A stretch of 64,000 nucleotides of DNA from Pacificimonas pallii (GCF_019204005.1 NZ_JAGSPA010000003.1:62001-126000), one strand, 5' to 3'. Shown: positions 47,800 through 57,296, numbered from the stretch's first letter. Notes: generated by a model from the letters alone, not told the origin. Numbers and translations are program-made.

Positions 47800-48909
47800 T
47801 CAGAACTGCACGGTTTGGCGAACGCCGCCGCGCTCGATCAGCATGGCATCGGTGTCGATGCGGACGAGTTGATCGCCGGTCGGCAACACGGCGCCTGCAA
47901 AATAGCGGCTGCCGTCTTCGGTCACGACATAGCCGTCCTCACCGCCCACGACCGTGGCGACGCGCTTGCCGGGATCGTGCGGCATGACAGCGGCCGGGGC
48001 GTCAATCAGCCTTGCGGGGGTCAGGATCAACTTCTCCAGCGCTGGCACATCCTTGATGACGGCTTGCCGGATGTCGTTCAGCGTGCCGCGGCGCGCCTCG
48101 AACTCCTTCGCCTCGACGACGCCGCTTCCACGATACGCCGTTTCGGCCATTACACCGTTGATACGCATGGCGTCGGCCACCCGGCGCGCCAGTCGCTCGC
48201 CGGTCTGGATGTCGGTCATGGCGGCGACATTCGCGGACTCGATGATGCTGGCAACACGGCTCAGTTGCGCGTCGGCGGCGACGAAGCCGGAGACGACAAT
48301 CTCGCCCTCTACATTTTCACGAACGGTCAAGCCGGAGAAACCATTGTCCTCCAAAGCTATTTCGAGACGCGGTATCGAGTTATCGCGGCCAAACGTCCCA
48401 AAGTCGAGATCGCCGCTCGCCGTCGCCACCGCCGTTCCGCCTAGGAAAAGCCCGGCTCCGATGAAGGTCAGGGCCGAACGCTTGGCGAAATCCCGATATC
48501 CCGCGCGGAGCCAGCCGTGAACACCGGCCCAGGGATCGTCTATTGTGGTCTGGCTATCGCCGCGTCGAGCCAGCGCGTCGGAAAGTCGCTCGCATCCTGC
48601 CCAGCGCGGATCGTCCGCCTCGCCTATTGCTAGGATATTCGCACCTACACCGAGCGGCGTGAGTTCTGGCAACAACATGTCACGCGGAGCTTCGATCTCG
48701 GTACCGTGCAGTATGATGGTTCCGGATATAAGGTTCAGCCGGATCCCGTCGGTCTGACGCTCAAGTGAAAACCGGATGTCTCTGGCGCTCGGTTCACGCA
48801 GAACGATATCGTTTCGGACACCGTATCCGGCAAAGGCCGGGCCGGTTCTGGGCAGGTCGCGAATGGCTCCCTCAAACGGTCCGGCGGTCACGCGAAGCTG
48901 CATGCTCAT
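47800..48909 (-). CDS. sctD: T3SS inner-membrane ring protein SctD
   Basis: 369 aa. The N-terminal 100 residues form an FHA-like cytoplasmic domain (LRVTAGPFEGAIRDLPRTGPAF; LNLISGTIILHGTEIEAP). One membrane helix (ALTFIGAGLFLGGTAVATASG, about 145-165) follows, then periplasmic ring-building repeats (IPRLEIALEDNGFSGLTVRENV; IVVSGFVAADAQLSRVASII). This is the YscD/PrgH layout. It lies 3 nt after sctC. Confidence 0.85.
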   Translation of the reverse strand: MSMQLRVTAGPFEGAIRDLPRTGPAFAGYGVRNDIVLREPSARDIRFSLERQTDGIRLNLISGTIILHGTEIEAPRDMLLPELTPLGVGANILAIGEADDPRWAGCERLSDALARRGDSQTTIDDPWAGVHGWLRAGYRDFAKRSALTFIGAGLFLGGTAVATASGDLDFGTFGRDNSIPRLEIALEDNGFSGLTVRENVEGEIVVSGFVAADAQLSRVASIIESANVAAMTDIQTGERLARRVADAMRINGVMAETAYRGSGVVEAKEFEARRGTLNDIRQAVIKDVPALEKLILTPARLIDAPAAVMPHDPGKRVATVVGGEDGYVVTEDGSRYFAGAVLPTGDQLVRIDTDAMLIERGGVRQTVQF

Positions 48910-48912
48910 CGC

Positions 48913-50697
48913 TTACTCTCCCTCGGGTGGTTTCGGCAGCGGCATGCCATTGCGAAGCTCTTCGACGCTCTGGTCCAGCGACGGTGGCAAGGATGCCATA
49001 CGTGTATCCGCGATCCGCGGTGAAATCAGGAACAACCGCTCGACCCGGCGTGTGGACACGCTGTTCGTTTTGAACAAATATTCCAAGATTGGAATGTCGC
49101 CGAGCAAGGGCACCTTCACCGTTCGCGTGGTCTCGATCTGCTGCGTCAAACCACCGAGCAGAAGGCTCTCGCCCTCCAGGATCAGCGCCTGTGTATTGAC
49201 GGCGGATTTGCGTACCGTCGGCAGGTCGTCGACATTGCGATTAAACTGGATCGCGCCGTCTTCGATAGTCACGAGCAGGCGAATCCGCACCGCGTCGTTA
49301 TCGGCGAAAACATGCGGCGTTACACGGAGTGCGGTACCGGCGGAAATGTTGAACAAATCCACCTCGTCCTCGCCTGCGACCTGGACGTAAAAAGTCTCCG
49401 TCTGGTCGAAAATGGCTTCGTTGTTCGACAGCGTCAGTACCTGCGGCCGTGTCACAATCTTCGCCGCGCCCCGTTCCGCCAGCGCGTTGATGCGGGAGAA
49501 GAGCTGCAAATCACTGCCGATGATCGACGATATCGAGAGTCCCCGTGAGAAGGGCGTGATATCGTCTACATCCGTGCCCGGCAGCAGGCGCCGGTCACTT
49601 CTCGTGCCATTGCCGAAGCCGACGCTGACGTCATCGCCATCCGACAGCCGCCAGTTGATGCCCAGCGCGCGCGCGCGGTCGACGTCGATATCGATGATGG
49701 TTGCCTCTATCTCGACCATCTGCGGTTCCTGGTCGAGTGCGGCGATCAATTCCTCGTAGATCTGCAGCCGGTCCGGCGTGTCGCGTACGATCACGGCATT
49801 CAGACGCTTGTCGGCCTGAATGCGGACGGCGTTCTCTTCGGGCGTCGCGGTTTGCACATAGGCCTGCTGCTGAAAGGCGGCAGGCCTATAGGCTGCCGGC
49901 GAGAAGCCGTTGCCGACCGGCGGATAGCCGAGACGCTCGTCGCTGTTCGGGCTGGGCCGGGTATCGTAGCCGCGCATGCTGGGCACCGTCGGTGGCAGAT
50001 AGCGCTCCCGATAATCGCCCTGACCGCCGATCAGCGCGCCGCCACCCGACGGGGTCACCATCGATCGCAGAATACTGGCGATACCGGGAACGACCGTCTC
50101 GCGATCGCCCACACGCATTGTGACATCCTGCGCCCAGCCATAGCGGAGCGGGAACACACGGAAGGCGAGCGGCACGGGCTTCACGCCGCGGGAAACGAAA
50201 GAACCGGTCGCGCTCTTCGGAACGCCAACAGCGGATGCGATCTCCGCAACCTGATCGAGGAAGCGCGGCACGCCGCTTGCGACGAGAAGTCCACCGCGAG
50301 TCTGACGCAAGCGGTTGAGATTGTCGGTCAGACCGAGGTCGGCGGCTGCCGCACGGATGTCACGCGCACCTGCTCCGGGAAATGTCCGCGTTCCGATGGC
50401 ACTGGACGGATATACATGCGCGACGGCCCCGTCATAATATATGGCGAGATTATAGGCTGAGGCTATCCTGGATGCGACCTCGCTCGCCGAGCCTTCGAAA
50501 CGTCCGTTCACCGCGCCGCTGACACCGGGGCTCACAGCCGCCGGGACGCCGATACGGCTGAATAGTCCGGCGAGAAACGCACCTACGGGTTGTTCCCGCG
50601 CGGACAGCTCGACGCGCCGGTCGCCGCCGGGCAGCGGCGCGGCCAGCACCGAGGCGGACATCGCCAAGGCCAGTGTAGCTGCGAGAATGATCTTCAT
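48913..50697 (-). CDS. sctC: T3SS outer-membrane secretin SctC
   Basis: 594 aa from the ATG at 50697 (MKIILAATLALAMSASVLA signal peptide). N0/N1 domains (VELSAREQPVGAFLAGLFS; GTRTFPGAGARDIRAAA), an N3-type KH fold (RIQADKRLNAVIVRDTPDRLQIYEELIAALD) and a secretin barrel with the signature LLLGGLTQQIETTRTVKVPLL. A secretin excludes a flagellar system. No separate pilotin gene is recognisable in the island. Confidence 0.95.
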   Translation of the reverse strand: MKIILAATLALAMSASVLAAPLPGGDRRVELSAREQPVGAFLAGLFSRIGVPAAVSPGVSGAVNGRFEGSASEVASRIASAYNLAIYYDGAVAHVYPSSAIGTRTFPGAGARDIRAAAADLGLTDNLNRLRQTRGGLLVASGVPRFLDQVAEIASAVGVPKSATGSFVSRGVKPVPLAFRVFPLRYGWAQDVTMRVGDRETVVPGIASILRSMVTPSGGGALIGGQGDYRERYLPPTVPSMRGYDTRPSPNSDERLGYPPVGNGFSPAAYRPAAFQQQAYVQTATPEENAVRIQADKRLNAVIVRDTPDRLQIYEELIAALDQEPQMVEIEATIIDIDVDRARALGINWRLSDGDDVSVGFGNGTRSDRRLLPGTDVDDITPFSRGLSISSIIGSDLQLFSRINALAERGAAKIVTRPQVLTLSNNEAIFDQTETFYVQVAGEDEVDLFNISAGTALRVTPHVFADNDAVRIRLLVTIEDGAIQFNRNVDDLPTVRKSAVNTQALILEGESLLLGGLTQQIETTRTVKVPLLGDIPILEYLFKTNSVSTRRVERLFLISPRIADTRMASLPPSLDQSVEELRNGMPLPKPPEGE

Positions 50698-50737
50698 GAA
50701 CTGGCCCCTGTCATGCCGAATAAATTTGATGACTGGA

Positions 50738-52741
50738 TCATGCCGCCACCGCCGCCGGCAGCGCGCGCGCAGCATCGTTCTCGGCCTGCGGCGCAGGCAG
50801 ACCAATATTACCGCGCACATCGATGCTGACGGCGGGCACCAATTCGGCAGGCGACAAGACGGCAACGTCGAACAGGTCCGGCGCAATCAGTTGCCGCACC
50901 GCGGCGCGGAGATCTGGCGCGACGACGATGGCGTTCACTTTATCCCGGCGCACCGGCGCGACGATCGCATTGAGGAGGGCCTGCGCTTCTTCCGGGCGAA
51001 GACCCACGGCCTCTCCGGACTGCGCCTGCCGCACGAGTTCCCGCAGCCGATTTTCAAGGCCCTGATCGATGGTCAGCGCCGCCAGTCTTCCGTCCGGCGC
51101 GTAACGGTTGCGGATATGACGCGCGAGGGCACGGCGGCCATGCTCAGCAAGGGCGGCCGGGTCGTTTTCCCGCTGCGCATGTTCCGCGAGCCCCTCGAGC
51201 AGTGCGCGCAGATCGCGCACGGGCACCTCCTCGGCAAGCAGACGGCGAAGCACCTCGGCGATTTTTGAAAGCGGCGCGGCGCGCAGCAGCTCTTTTACGA
51301 TATCGGGATAACGCGCGTTCGCACGGGTGATAATCTCGCTCGCTTCCTGGATGCCGACGAATAGCGGCAGATTGCGGCGGATAAGGGCGCGAACCTTTTC
51401 GATCAGCGCTTCCGGATCGCCCTGCCCGGTGCCATCGCCGCCCGATCCGAGCGGTGCCTCGAAGGCAAGCAGCCGCCAGTCCTCTCCGCCCGTATCGGTG
51501 ACATGCAGGCTGATGCCGGGCAGGACGATGCCGAGGTCCAGTTGCATGTCGCTCATCAAGGTTTCGGCCCCTGCCGACAATGCCAGCCGCTGCGTATTGC
51601 CGAGATAGTCCGGTCTAACCTCCAAAAGCAGCGGCACGACCGCGCGGATCTCCGGCGCGGGAACGCTAACGATGTCCGGCAGCGCCTTTTCCGGCCGGTT
51701 CAGCGCCGTGCCTGCGGGCTTTAGAAGGCGGTCGAGATGCGCGCGCAGCTCTGGCGTCAGGAAAACTCCGATCAGACCGAGCCCGATTGCCATCACGGCG
51801 AATACCGCCATCGGAAAGCCGGGAATAACAGCGAGTAGCAGGCAGATCCCGCCCGCAACCAGCAGCACACGCGGCTTGGCGGCGATCTGCTTCCGTACCG
51901 CCTCGCCCAGATGCTTGTCCTTTTCCTCATCGGTTGCACGCGTCACGATCAGGGCAGCGGCGATGGAACAGAATAGCGCGGGGATCGACGCGACCAGTCC
52001 GTCGCCGATCGTCAGAACGGAGTATTTTTGCATGGCTGCGCCGAAATCCATGCCCTTCACCATCACACCGATGGCAAGCCCGCCGATCAGGTTCACCAGA
52101 GTGATGACGAGGCCGGCAATCGCATCGCCCTTCACGAACTTCATCGCGCCGTCCAGACTGCCGTGAAGCTTTGATTCCAGCTCCAGATTGCGCCGTTTCT
52201 GCTTGGCCTCGTCTTTCGAAATCAAGTTCGCACGAAGGTCCGAATCAATGGAAAGCTGTTTGCCGGGCATGGCATCAAGACTGAAACGCGCCGCCACCTC
52301 CGCGACACGTTCGCCGCCCTTGGCGATAACGATAAACTGAACGACCGTGATGATCAGGAAAACGACCAGGCCGACGACCAGACTGCCGCCGGCGACGTAG
52401 CTGCCGAAGGTGTCGATGATCTGCCCGGCATCTCCCTCCTGCAGGATCATCTTCGTTGTCGCGATCGACAGCGTCACCCGGAACACCGTGGTGATGGGCA
52501 GCAGGCTTGGAAACACCGAGAAATCGAGCGGCCCGGAAATATAAATCGCCATCAAGAGCATCAGCAGCCCGGTCAGTATGCTGATCGCGACCATGACATC
52601 GATAAAGACCGGCGGCAGCGGAAGAATGATCAGTCCCACCGACATGATGATGCAGCCAACCAAGAACAGATCACTGTAGCGCGCCCAGCCGCTTTCCGTC
52701 TCACCTGCGGACTCGGCGCGAAAGAAGTTCGCCATTCCCAT
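50738..52741 (-). CDS. sctV: T3SS export gate protein SctV
   Basis: 667 aa FlhA/YscV family. Eight or so N-terminal membrane helices with the FHIPEP-type region (RVAEVAARFSLDAMPGKQLSIDSDLRAN) and the loop motifs SGPLDFSVFPSLLPITTVFRV and GDGLVASIPALFCSIAAAL. A 300-residue cytoplasmic domain forms the nonameric ring that receives chaperone-substrate complexes. Preceded by the lytic transglycosylase gene with a 2-nt gap. Confidence 0.95.
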   Translation of the reverse strand: MGMANFFRAESAGETESGWARYSDLFLVGCIIMSVGLIILPLPPVFIDVMVAISILTGLLMLLMAIYISGPLDFSVFPSLLPITTVFRVTLSIATTKMILQEGDAGQIIDTFGSYVAGGSLVVGLVVFLIITVVQFIVIAKGGERVAEVAARFSLDAMPGKQLSIDSDLRANLISKDEAKQKRRNLELESKLHGSLDGAMKFVKGDAIAGLVITLVNLIGGLAIGVMVKGMDFGAAMQKYSVLTIGDGLVASIPALFCSIAAALIVTRATDEEKDKHLGEAVRKQIAAKPRVLLVAGGICLLLAVIPGFPMAVFAVMAIGLGLIGVFLTPELRAHLDRLLKPAGTALNRPEKALPDIVSVPAPEIRAVVPLLLEVRPDYLGNTQRLALSAGAETLMSDMQLDLGIVLPGISLHVTDTGGEDWRLLAFEAPLGSGGDGTGQGDPEALIEKVRALIRRNLPLFVGIQEASEIITRANARYPDIVKELLRAAPLSKIAEVLRRLLAEEVPVRDLRALLEGLAEHAQRENDPAALAEHGRRALARHIRNRYAPDGRLAALTIDQGLENRLRELVRQAQSGEAVGLRPEEAQALLNAIVAPVRRDKVNAIVVAPDLRAAVRQLIAPDLFDVAVLSPAELVPAVSIDVRGNIGLPAPQAENDAARALPAAVAA

Positions 52742-52743
52742 GG

Positions 52744-53460
52744 TCAGCGCGCCCCTTGGGCGGCGGCCGCACGCAGCGCTTCGTAACGGGCAAGGACGTC
52801 GCGGACATAGCCTTGGGTCTCGCGGTAAGGCGGGATCTGACGTCCGTATTTTTCCACCGCACCTTCGCCCGCATTATAGGCGGCGACGACCAGCGGCAGG
52901 TCATTTCCAAACCGCTTGTGGAGCACTCTTAGGTAAGCTGTCCCGAGTTCGACGCTGGTGAACGGATCGTGCAGCTCGCTGTCATCCCCGGCAAACCCAA
53001 GGCCGCGCGCAGTGGCGGGCATGACCTGCATCAGCCCACGGGCACCCTTGTGCGATATCGCGCCGGGGCGAGCGCGGGACTCCACATGAATCATCGCTTC
53101 CACGAGCAGCGGGTCGATCAGCTTTTCACCGGCCACCCGCTCAACGAGCGCGCTGTAGTCGCTGGACGGCGGGCGAACGTCTGTCACCGCCCGTGTCGGA
53201 ATGCTCGGTGACGCAGGAATACTGATCGCTGCGCCAGCCGAGATGGACGGGCGCGCCAGGCCATAGCTAGCAGGGACAATACGGGCCTCCGACCCGCGAC
53301 AATTCGCAATCGCGAGCGAGAATTTTTGCGCTGCGGCACCTATGCTGCGGAAACGTTCACCATCGGCACCGATGCAATCGGCTGCATGAGCCGCAGATGG
53401 ACCAATGCAGATTAGTGAAAGTACCGTAACAATGATACGCAACACGCGACGCCTCCTCAT
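52744..53460 (-). CDS. T3SS-associated lytic transglycosylase (SLT family)
   Basis: 238 aa from the ATG at 53460 (MRRRRVLRIIVTVLSLICIG signal peptide; upstream in-frame ATGs have no signal). The goose-lysozyme-like domain shows the catalytic glutamate IHVESRARPGAISHKGARGLMQVMPATA, then LGTAYLRVLHKRFG and VAAYNAGEGAVEKYG. It opens the peptidoglycan so that the basal body can assemble. First gene of the large operon; a divergent promoter region with sctU lies upstream. Confidence 0.88.
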   Translation of the reverse strand: MRRRRVLRIIVTVLSLICIGPSAAHAADCIGADGERFRSIGAAAQKFSLAIANCRGSEARIVPASYGLARPSISAGAAISIPASPSIPTRAVTDVRPPSSDYSALVERVAGEKLIDPLLVEAMIHVESRARPGAISHKGARGLMQVMPATARGLGFAGDDSELHDPFTSVELGTAYLRVLHKRFGNDLPLVVAAYNAGEGAVEKYGRQIPPYRETQGYVRDVLARYEALRAAAAQGAR

Positions 53461-53492
53461 TGTGACGAAGATGTAATGATCTTCCCACATCC

Positions 53493-53560
53493 GTAACGAT
53501 TTCATGTCGCGATCAAGTCTTTCCCCGCGACCCCATTCCCTTCGCTTCACAAATCGTTAC
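53493..53560. promoter_or_regulatory. Divergent promoter region between the T3SS operon and sctU, with inverted AAATCGTTAC repeats
   Basis: The 170-nt gap holds GTAACGATTT (53493-53502) and AAATCGTTAC (53551-53560), a perfect 10-bp inverted repeat 48 nt apart. Read outward from the centre, each promoter carries AAATCGTTAC at 33 nt (operon) and 70 nt (sctU) from its start codon. It may be a paired operator or similar -35 elements for the apparatus genes. It is unrelated to the GGGAANTCCCG box. Confidence 0.5.
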
Positions 53561-53630
53561 AGTCATACTTTGTTAGGGATTTAAGACAGGCTTTACGAAA
53601 TGTTCTTTTCTTCCGATGAGCTGAGTTGTC

Positions 53631-54776
53631 ATGGCTGATAACAAGGATGGTGGCGACAAGACTGAAAAGCCCACAAACAAGCGGCTTAGAGATGCGCGAA
53701 AGAAAGGCGATGTGCCGAAGTCACGAGAAGTGTCTTCAACGCTCGGTTTGATCGGCTGGCTGGCCGTCGCAGCCGTAACCATCGGCTATGCCGGATCGCG
53801 ACTCGGAGGCATGTTCGAGTCGGTTTTCGTTTATCTGGCCAATCCGGACGTCGCATCCATGGCCCGGCTCGGCGATGAAGCCTTTTGGACATTGCTTGCC
53901 GTTTCGGCCGCAATCATCCTTCCGGTCGCGGCCATCGGCGCGCTGGTGGAATTCCTGCAGGTGGGCCCGGTCGCCACGACCGAGAAGATGAAACCCGATC
54001 TGTCGCGCCTGAATCCGATCGACGGTTTCAAGCGCATGTTCTCGATGGACAATTTGGTCGAGGTCGTGAAGGCTATTTTGAAAACCATTATCCTGCTCGC
54101 TATCGGTGCCCTCATCACCTGGGGCATGATGCGCGATACCATCGGTCTGATCCGCGCGGATGCGGGCGCGGCGCTGATGTTGAGCTGGGATCTGATCTTT
54201 GCGATGCTTGCCTGGACCGCGGGCATTTTCATCATCGTTTCCGCTGCCGATGCGGCTTATCAAAAGTCCAGCTTCATCAAGAAAATGAAGATGAGCCGCC
54301 GCGACATCAAACAGGAGATGAAGGACATCGAAGGCGATCCGATGATAAAGATGAAGCGACGCCAACTTCATCAGGAATGGGCGAGCCAGAATGCCGCCGG
54401 TGCTGTCCGGCAAGCGACGGCACTGGTTGTCAATCCAACGCATATCGCCGTTGCATTGCTTTATGACGAAGCCGAGTCCCCGGTTCCGTCGGTCATCGCC
54501 AAGGGTGAGGACATGATGGCGCTGGCAATGCGCGAGGCTGCCGAGGAAGCGGGTGTCCCCATCCTGCGGAATGTCGACCTCGCCCGCGCGCTGAACGCCC
54601 GGGTCACGCTGGAGGATCTGATCCCGGCAGATCTGTTCGACGCCGTCGCTCAGGTCATCGTGTGGGCGCAGCAGGTGCGCGGCGGCGTACAGCCGGAGGA
54701 ACCGGACATTATTCTGGCGGAGGAGGCTCGCGCGCCGGAAGATCAGGCGTCTCTCCCGCCGCCCAGTGGCGGATAA
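53631..54776 (+). CDS. sctU: T3SS export gate protein SctU (FlhB-like, autocleaving)
   Basis: 381 aa. Four membrane helices (GLIGWLAVAAVTIGYAGS; FWTLLAVSAAIILPVAAIGALVEFL; ILKTIILLAIGALITWGM; WDLIFAMLAWTAGIFIIV) and a cytoplasmic domain with the self-cleavage motif NPTH (LVVNPTHIAVALLYDE). N-terminus DKTEKPTNKRLRDARKKGDVPKS is the family signature. Controls the switch from early to late substrates. Convergent with, and overlapping by 68 nt, the FliO-like gene. Confidence 0.96.
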   Translation: MADNKDGGDKTEKPTNKRLRDARKKGDVPKSREVSSTLGLIGWLAVAAVTIGYAGSRLGGMFESVFVYLANPDVASMARLGDEAFWTLLAVSAAIILPVAAIGALVEFLQVGPVATTEKMKPDLSRLNPIDGFKRMFSMDNLVEVVKAILKTIILLAIGALITWGMMRDTIGLIRADAGAALMLSWDLIFAMLAWTAGIFIIVSAADAAYQKSSFIKKMKMSRRDIKQEMKDIEGDPMIKMKRRQLHQEWASQNAAGAVRQATALVVNPTHIAVALLYDEAESPVPSVIAKGEDMMALAMREAAEEAGVPILRNVDLARALNARVTLEDLIPADLFDAVAQVIVWAQQVRGGVQPEEPDIILAEEARAPEDQASLPPPSGG

Positions 54777-55020
54777 GGGTAACATTGCCGCCTGCAACGC
54801 CCAGCATGAACGTTTCGCCGCGGTAACGCACCACCGTTACTCGTTCCCGCGTTCCCAGCGGCAGCGAGCGCACAAATTCCAGCGCATCGCTATCGCCCTC
54901 ACCCCGGCTGCCCGTCCCGATCTGATAACGTTTCAGAACGCGCAGAAAAACATAGGCGAATGCAAGGACGCCCGCCGTGGCGACTACCGTTACAAAAAGA
55001 GAGCCGAGCAGAGAGTCCAT
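54709..55020 (-). CDS. FliO-like protein in the T3SS island
   Basis: 103 aa. One N-terminal membrane helix (SLFVTVVATAGVLAFAYVFLRVL) and a basic soluble domain (LEFVRSLPLGTRERVTVVRYRGETFMLGVAGGNVTLIRH) with the pattern of the FliO/MopB family, which helps assemble FliP in flagella. Non-flagellar T3SS normally lack FliO. Third gene behind the lipase and ankyrin genes on the minus strand; its 3' end overlaps sctU in antisense. Probable assembly factor for SctR, whose gene is 3 kb away. Confidence 0.72.
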   Translation of the reverse strand: MDSLLGSLFVTVVATAGVLAFAYVFLRVLKRYQIGTGSRGEGDSDALEFVRSLPLGTRERVTVVRYRGETFMLGVAGGNVTLIRHWAAGETPDLPAREPPPPE

Positions 55021-55059
55021 TCGCGCTACCTGTCACGCGCCGGGCAGCGCGCCAAGCCT

Positions 55060-55884
55060 TCAACCACCCCGCATTCGCCGCTCGCGGTCTTCCCGGAAGC
55101 GTTCCGGCTCGGGAGGCCGCTCATATCCACGCTCCAGTATCAGAGCCTGTGCGCGCGCCTGCCACTCAGCGAGTTCGGGAAATGCGCCGGGATCGACATC
55201 GCGCCAAAAGATCGCCTCCAGGATGGGTTTCGTCCCTATCCGGTGTTTTTGACCCGGCGCCGCAGCCTTCAATTCATAGTCGGGCCGCGCGCCTCTTTCG
55301 AGCAGCCAATAGGCCTTGTCCCACTGTCCGCCCACATAATAGCCAAGCAGCGTGTCGCCATATTTACCATGTACAAAGGCCTCCAGGTCCGCGCCCGCCT
55401 CCACCAGCAGCTTCACATCCTCCCACTGGTTCCACATGGCGGCATGATAGGTCATCGGTTCGTCAGCGCCGTTCCGCGCATCGGGATCGGCACCGGCATC
55501 GAGCATGGCGGCCGTAAACTCCGTGCCCGCAGCCTGCACCGCATATTGCATCGGAATTTGGCCATTCGGCAAACGGCGCAGCGGGTCCGCCCCGGCGGCG
55601 AGCAATGCGCGGAATGTCTCAACGTCGCCCGCTTCGACGGGTAGCAGCAGCAGCGGCTTGCCCTCTTCGTTCACAGCGCTCGGATTGCCGCCCGCCTCGA
55701 CAAGCGCAGCAATTTCCGCCGCACTTCCCTGAAAGACAGCTTCGGCAAGGGCACGATCCCGATCTGAAAAACGCGCGGCCGCTGCCGCCTGAGATGTTTC
55801 GGTTGTCATGTCGGCGTCAATCTCGGGGGAACAGCCCGCAAGCGCAAGGGCAATCGTCAATGGAATCCCGACCGGATTTGGCAT
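55060..55884 (-). CDS. Ankyrin-repeat lipoprotein (candidate immunity protein for the adjacent lipase)
   Basis: 274 aa. Lipoprotein signal ending in the lipobox ALAGCS, then about five ankyrin repeats (EIAALVEAGGNPSAVNEEGKPLLL; VETFRALLAAGADPLRRLPNGQIPMQYAV; AAMLDAGADPDARN; DVKLLVEAGADLEAF; AYWLLERGARPDYEL). It lies 12 nt downstream of the lipase gene. Ankyrin or Sel1-repeat lipoproteins next to secreted lipases are often immunity proteins of interbacterial toxins (T6SS Tle systems). Here the same arrangement sits inside a T3SS island. Protective function not proven. Confidence 0.72.
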   Translation of the reverse strand: MPNPVGIPLTIALALAGCSPEIDADMTTETSQAAAAARFSDRDRALAEAVFQGSAAEIAALVEAGGNPSAVNEEGKPLLLLPVEAGDVETFRALLAAGADPLRRLPNGQIPMQYAVQAAGTEFTAAMLDAGADPDARNGADEPMTYHAAMWNQWEDVKLLVEAGADLEAFVHGKYGDTLLGYYVGGQWDKAYWLLERGARPDYELKAAAPGQKHRIGTKPILEAIFWRDVDPGAFPELAEWQARAQALILERGYERPPEPERFREDRERRMRGG

Positions 55885-55896
55885 CGCTTACCTCTT

Positions 55897-57231
55897 TCAG
55901 CGAGCGTTCGCCTCCCGCCGGGCCGCCTCGGCCTCCATGGCCGCGATCACCACGTCCATACCATGACGCGCCGCCATTTCACCTAGTTCCGCGGGTGCGC
56001 CGACGGCATTGCCTTCACCATATAGGGCAGACAGGACGCGCGCTGTCGCTTCTAGCTGGCCGATCGCGCGCCCGGTCGCCTCGAAAGGGTCGCCGCCGCC
56101 GTCCAGGCGGTCAGGGATGGCGTCGTCGATTTCCGCTCCCTGCGCCGCCCGCCGGTCCGGCAGGCCCTCATTCGCGTCGATGGTGTCGTTCAGATAGTCG
56201 ATCGTCGCATCAAGATCGAGCGTGTCGGCCCGCTCGCCAGCGGGAGCCAAGCGTGTCTGATCTCCAACCGCCGTCGGAATCGACCTCAGATCGCCGCCTT
56301 CAGCTGCCAAAACCGCATCAAAGGCTCCGGCCCGGTCAAGCGCGGCGGCTTCCTGCACGAAGGGTTGAATAGCTTCGATATTCTCTTCCCATCCGTTCAG
56401 CCGGTCGGTCAAACCGTCCGGACGCAGCCAGCCCGGCAGCGAATCCAGCGCGTCGGTCACATTTTCCAGCGTTCGCTCCGCCGTATTCACGACAGCCTCG
56501 GCGCGCTGAATATTGCCCAGCCCCGCCTGGATTACATCGACGGCCTGTTCGGCATTGTCAGCCGTCAGACCGGGCAGCGCTTCCTGTACGCTCGTCAGGA
56601 TTTCGCCCTCGACCTGATAGCCGCGCACGAGATCTTCTGCGTTACCGGGCGTACCGCCGCGCTGCGCCAGATAATTGGCCGCTGTTCCCGGATGCAGACC
56701 GGCACTATTAAAGATCACCGCCGGTTCGTTCGTCACCGCCGCCGCCGCGGACGCGAGTCCGCCGCCCAGCGAATGGCCGGTAATTTCAAAGTCGCCACCG
56801 GTCGCTGTATCGACCTTCTCCGCCACGGCCATGGCGCGGTTGTAATAGTCCGTCGTGCCGCCAACGCCTTGCCCGAAATTATTCGCCCAATCCTCGATGG
56901 ATGAGGACTCCGTCCCCTTGAACGCCAGCACGGGCTGCGCGTTCGGATCGATATTATCGCCGTTCGGGACATAGAGCTCCGCGCGGAAGCCCGATGCCTC
57001 GCCCGGATTCAGATCCTGGAGCGACAGACCATACTCCGCCAGCATTTCCGGCGAGGCGCTGACGCGGTCCCAGCCGGTAGGCGGCGCCGTATCGCCTGTC
57101 GTGTAATGATAGACGTCGTCCGCTAGCGCGGCCTTCTGCAAATCACGCTCGATCTGGGTAAGTTCCGTTTGCGACTCGGATAGATTGGCCTGCGCCGCCG
57201 CCTGAGATCCTCCGGTACCTTCGATTTCCAT
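55897..57231 (-). CDS. Lipase class 3-like alpha/beta hydrolase without signal peptide; candidate T3SS effector
   Basis: 444 aa from the ATG at 57231 (MEIEGTGGSQAAAQ; GGAG 9 nt upstream; an ATG at 57255 adds eight residues). Helical N-terminus rich in Gln/Ala/Ser, then an alpha/beta hydrolase core: VLAFKGTESSSIEDWANNFGQG (oxyanion side) and TGHSLGGGLASAAAAV, placing the nucleophile serine at about residue 154. A long helical C-terminus of 200 residues follows. There is no Sec signal or membrane segment. A T3SS box lies 66 nt upstream, and the ankyrin lipoprotein follows. Candidate phospholipase effector. Confidence 0.78.
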   Translation of the reverse strand: MEIEGTGGSQAAAQANLSESQTELTQIERDLQKAALADDVYHYTTGDTAPPTGWDRVSASPEMLAEYGLSLQDLNPGEASGFRAELYVPNGDNIDPNAQPVLAFKGTESSSIEDWANNFGQGVGGTTDYYNRAMAVAEKVDTATGGDFEITGHSLGGGLASAAAAVTNEPAVIFNSAGLHPGTAANYLAQRGGTPGNAEDLVRGYQVEGEILTSVQEALPGLTADNAEQAVDVIQAGLGNIQRAEAVVNTAERTLENVTDALDSLPGWLRPDGLTDRLNGWEENIEAIQPFVQEAAALDRAGAFDAVLAAEGGDLRSIPTAVGDQTRLAPAGERADTLDLDATIDYLNDTIDANEGLPDRRAAQGAEIDDAIPDRLDGGGDPFEATGRAIGQLEATARVLSALYGEGNAVGAPAELGEMAARHGMDVVIAAMEAEAARREANAR

Positions 57232-57296
57232 CGCTTCATTCTCCAGCCGCAACAAGACCCTGCGATGAAAGGATATGTCAGCGGGGCGAACCGCCC

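Noticed and set aside
48913-50886. Longer sctC start at 50886
   Set aside because: The upstream part overlaps sctV and would bury the signal peptide that begins at 50697.
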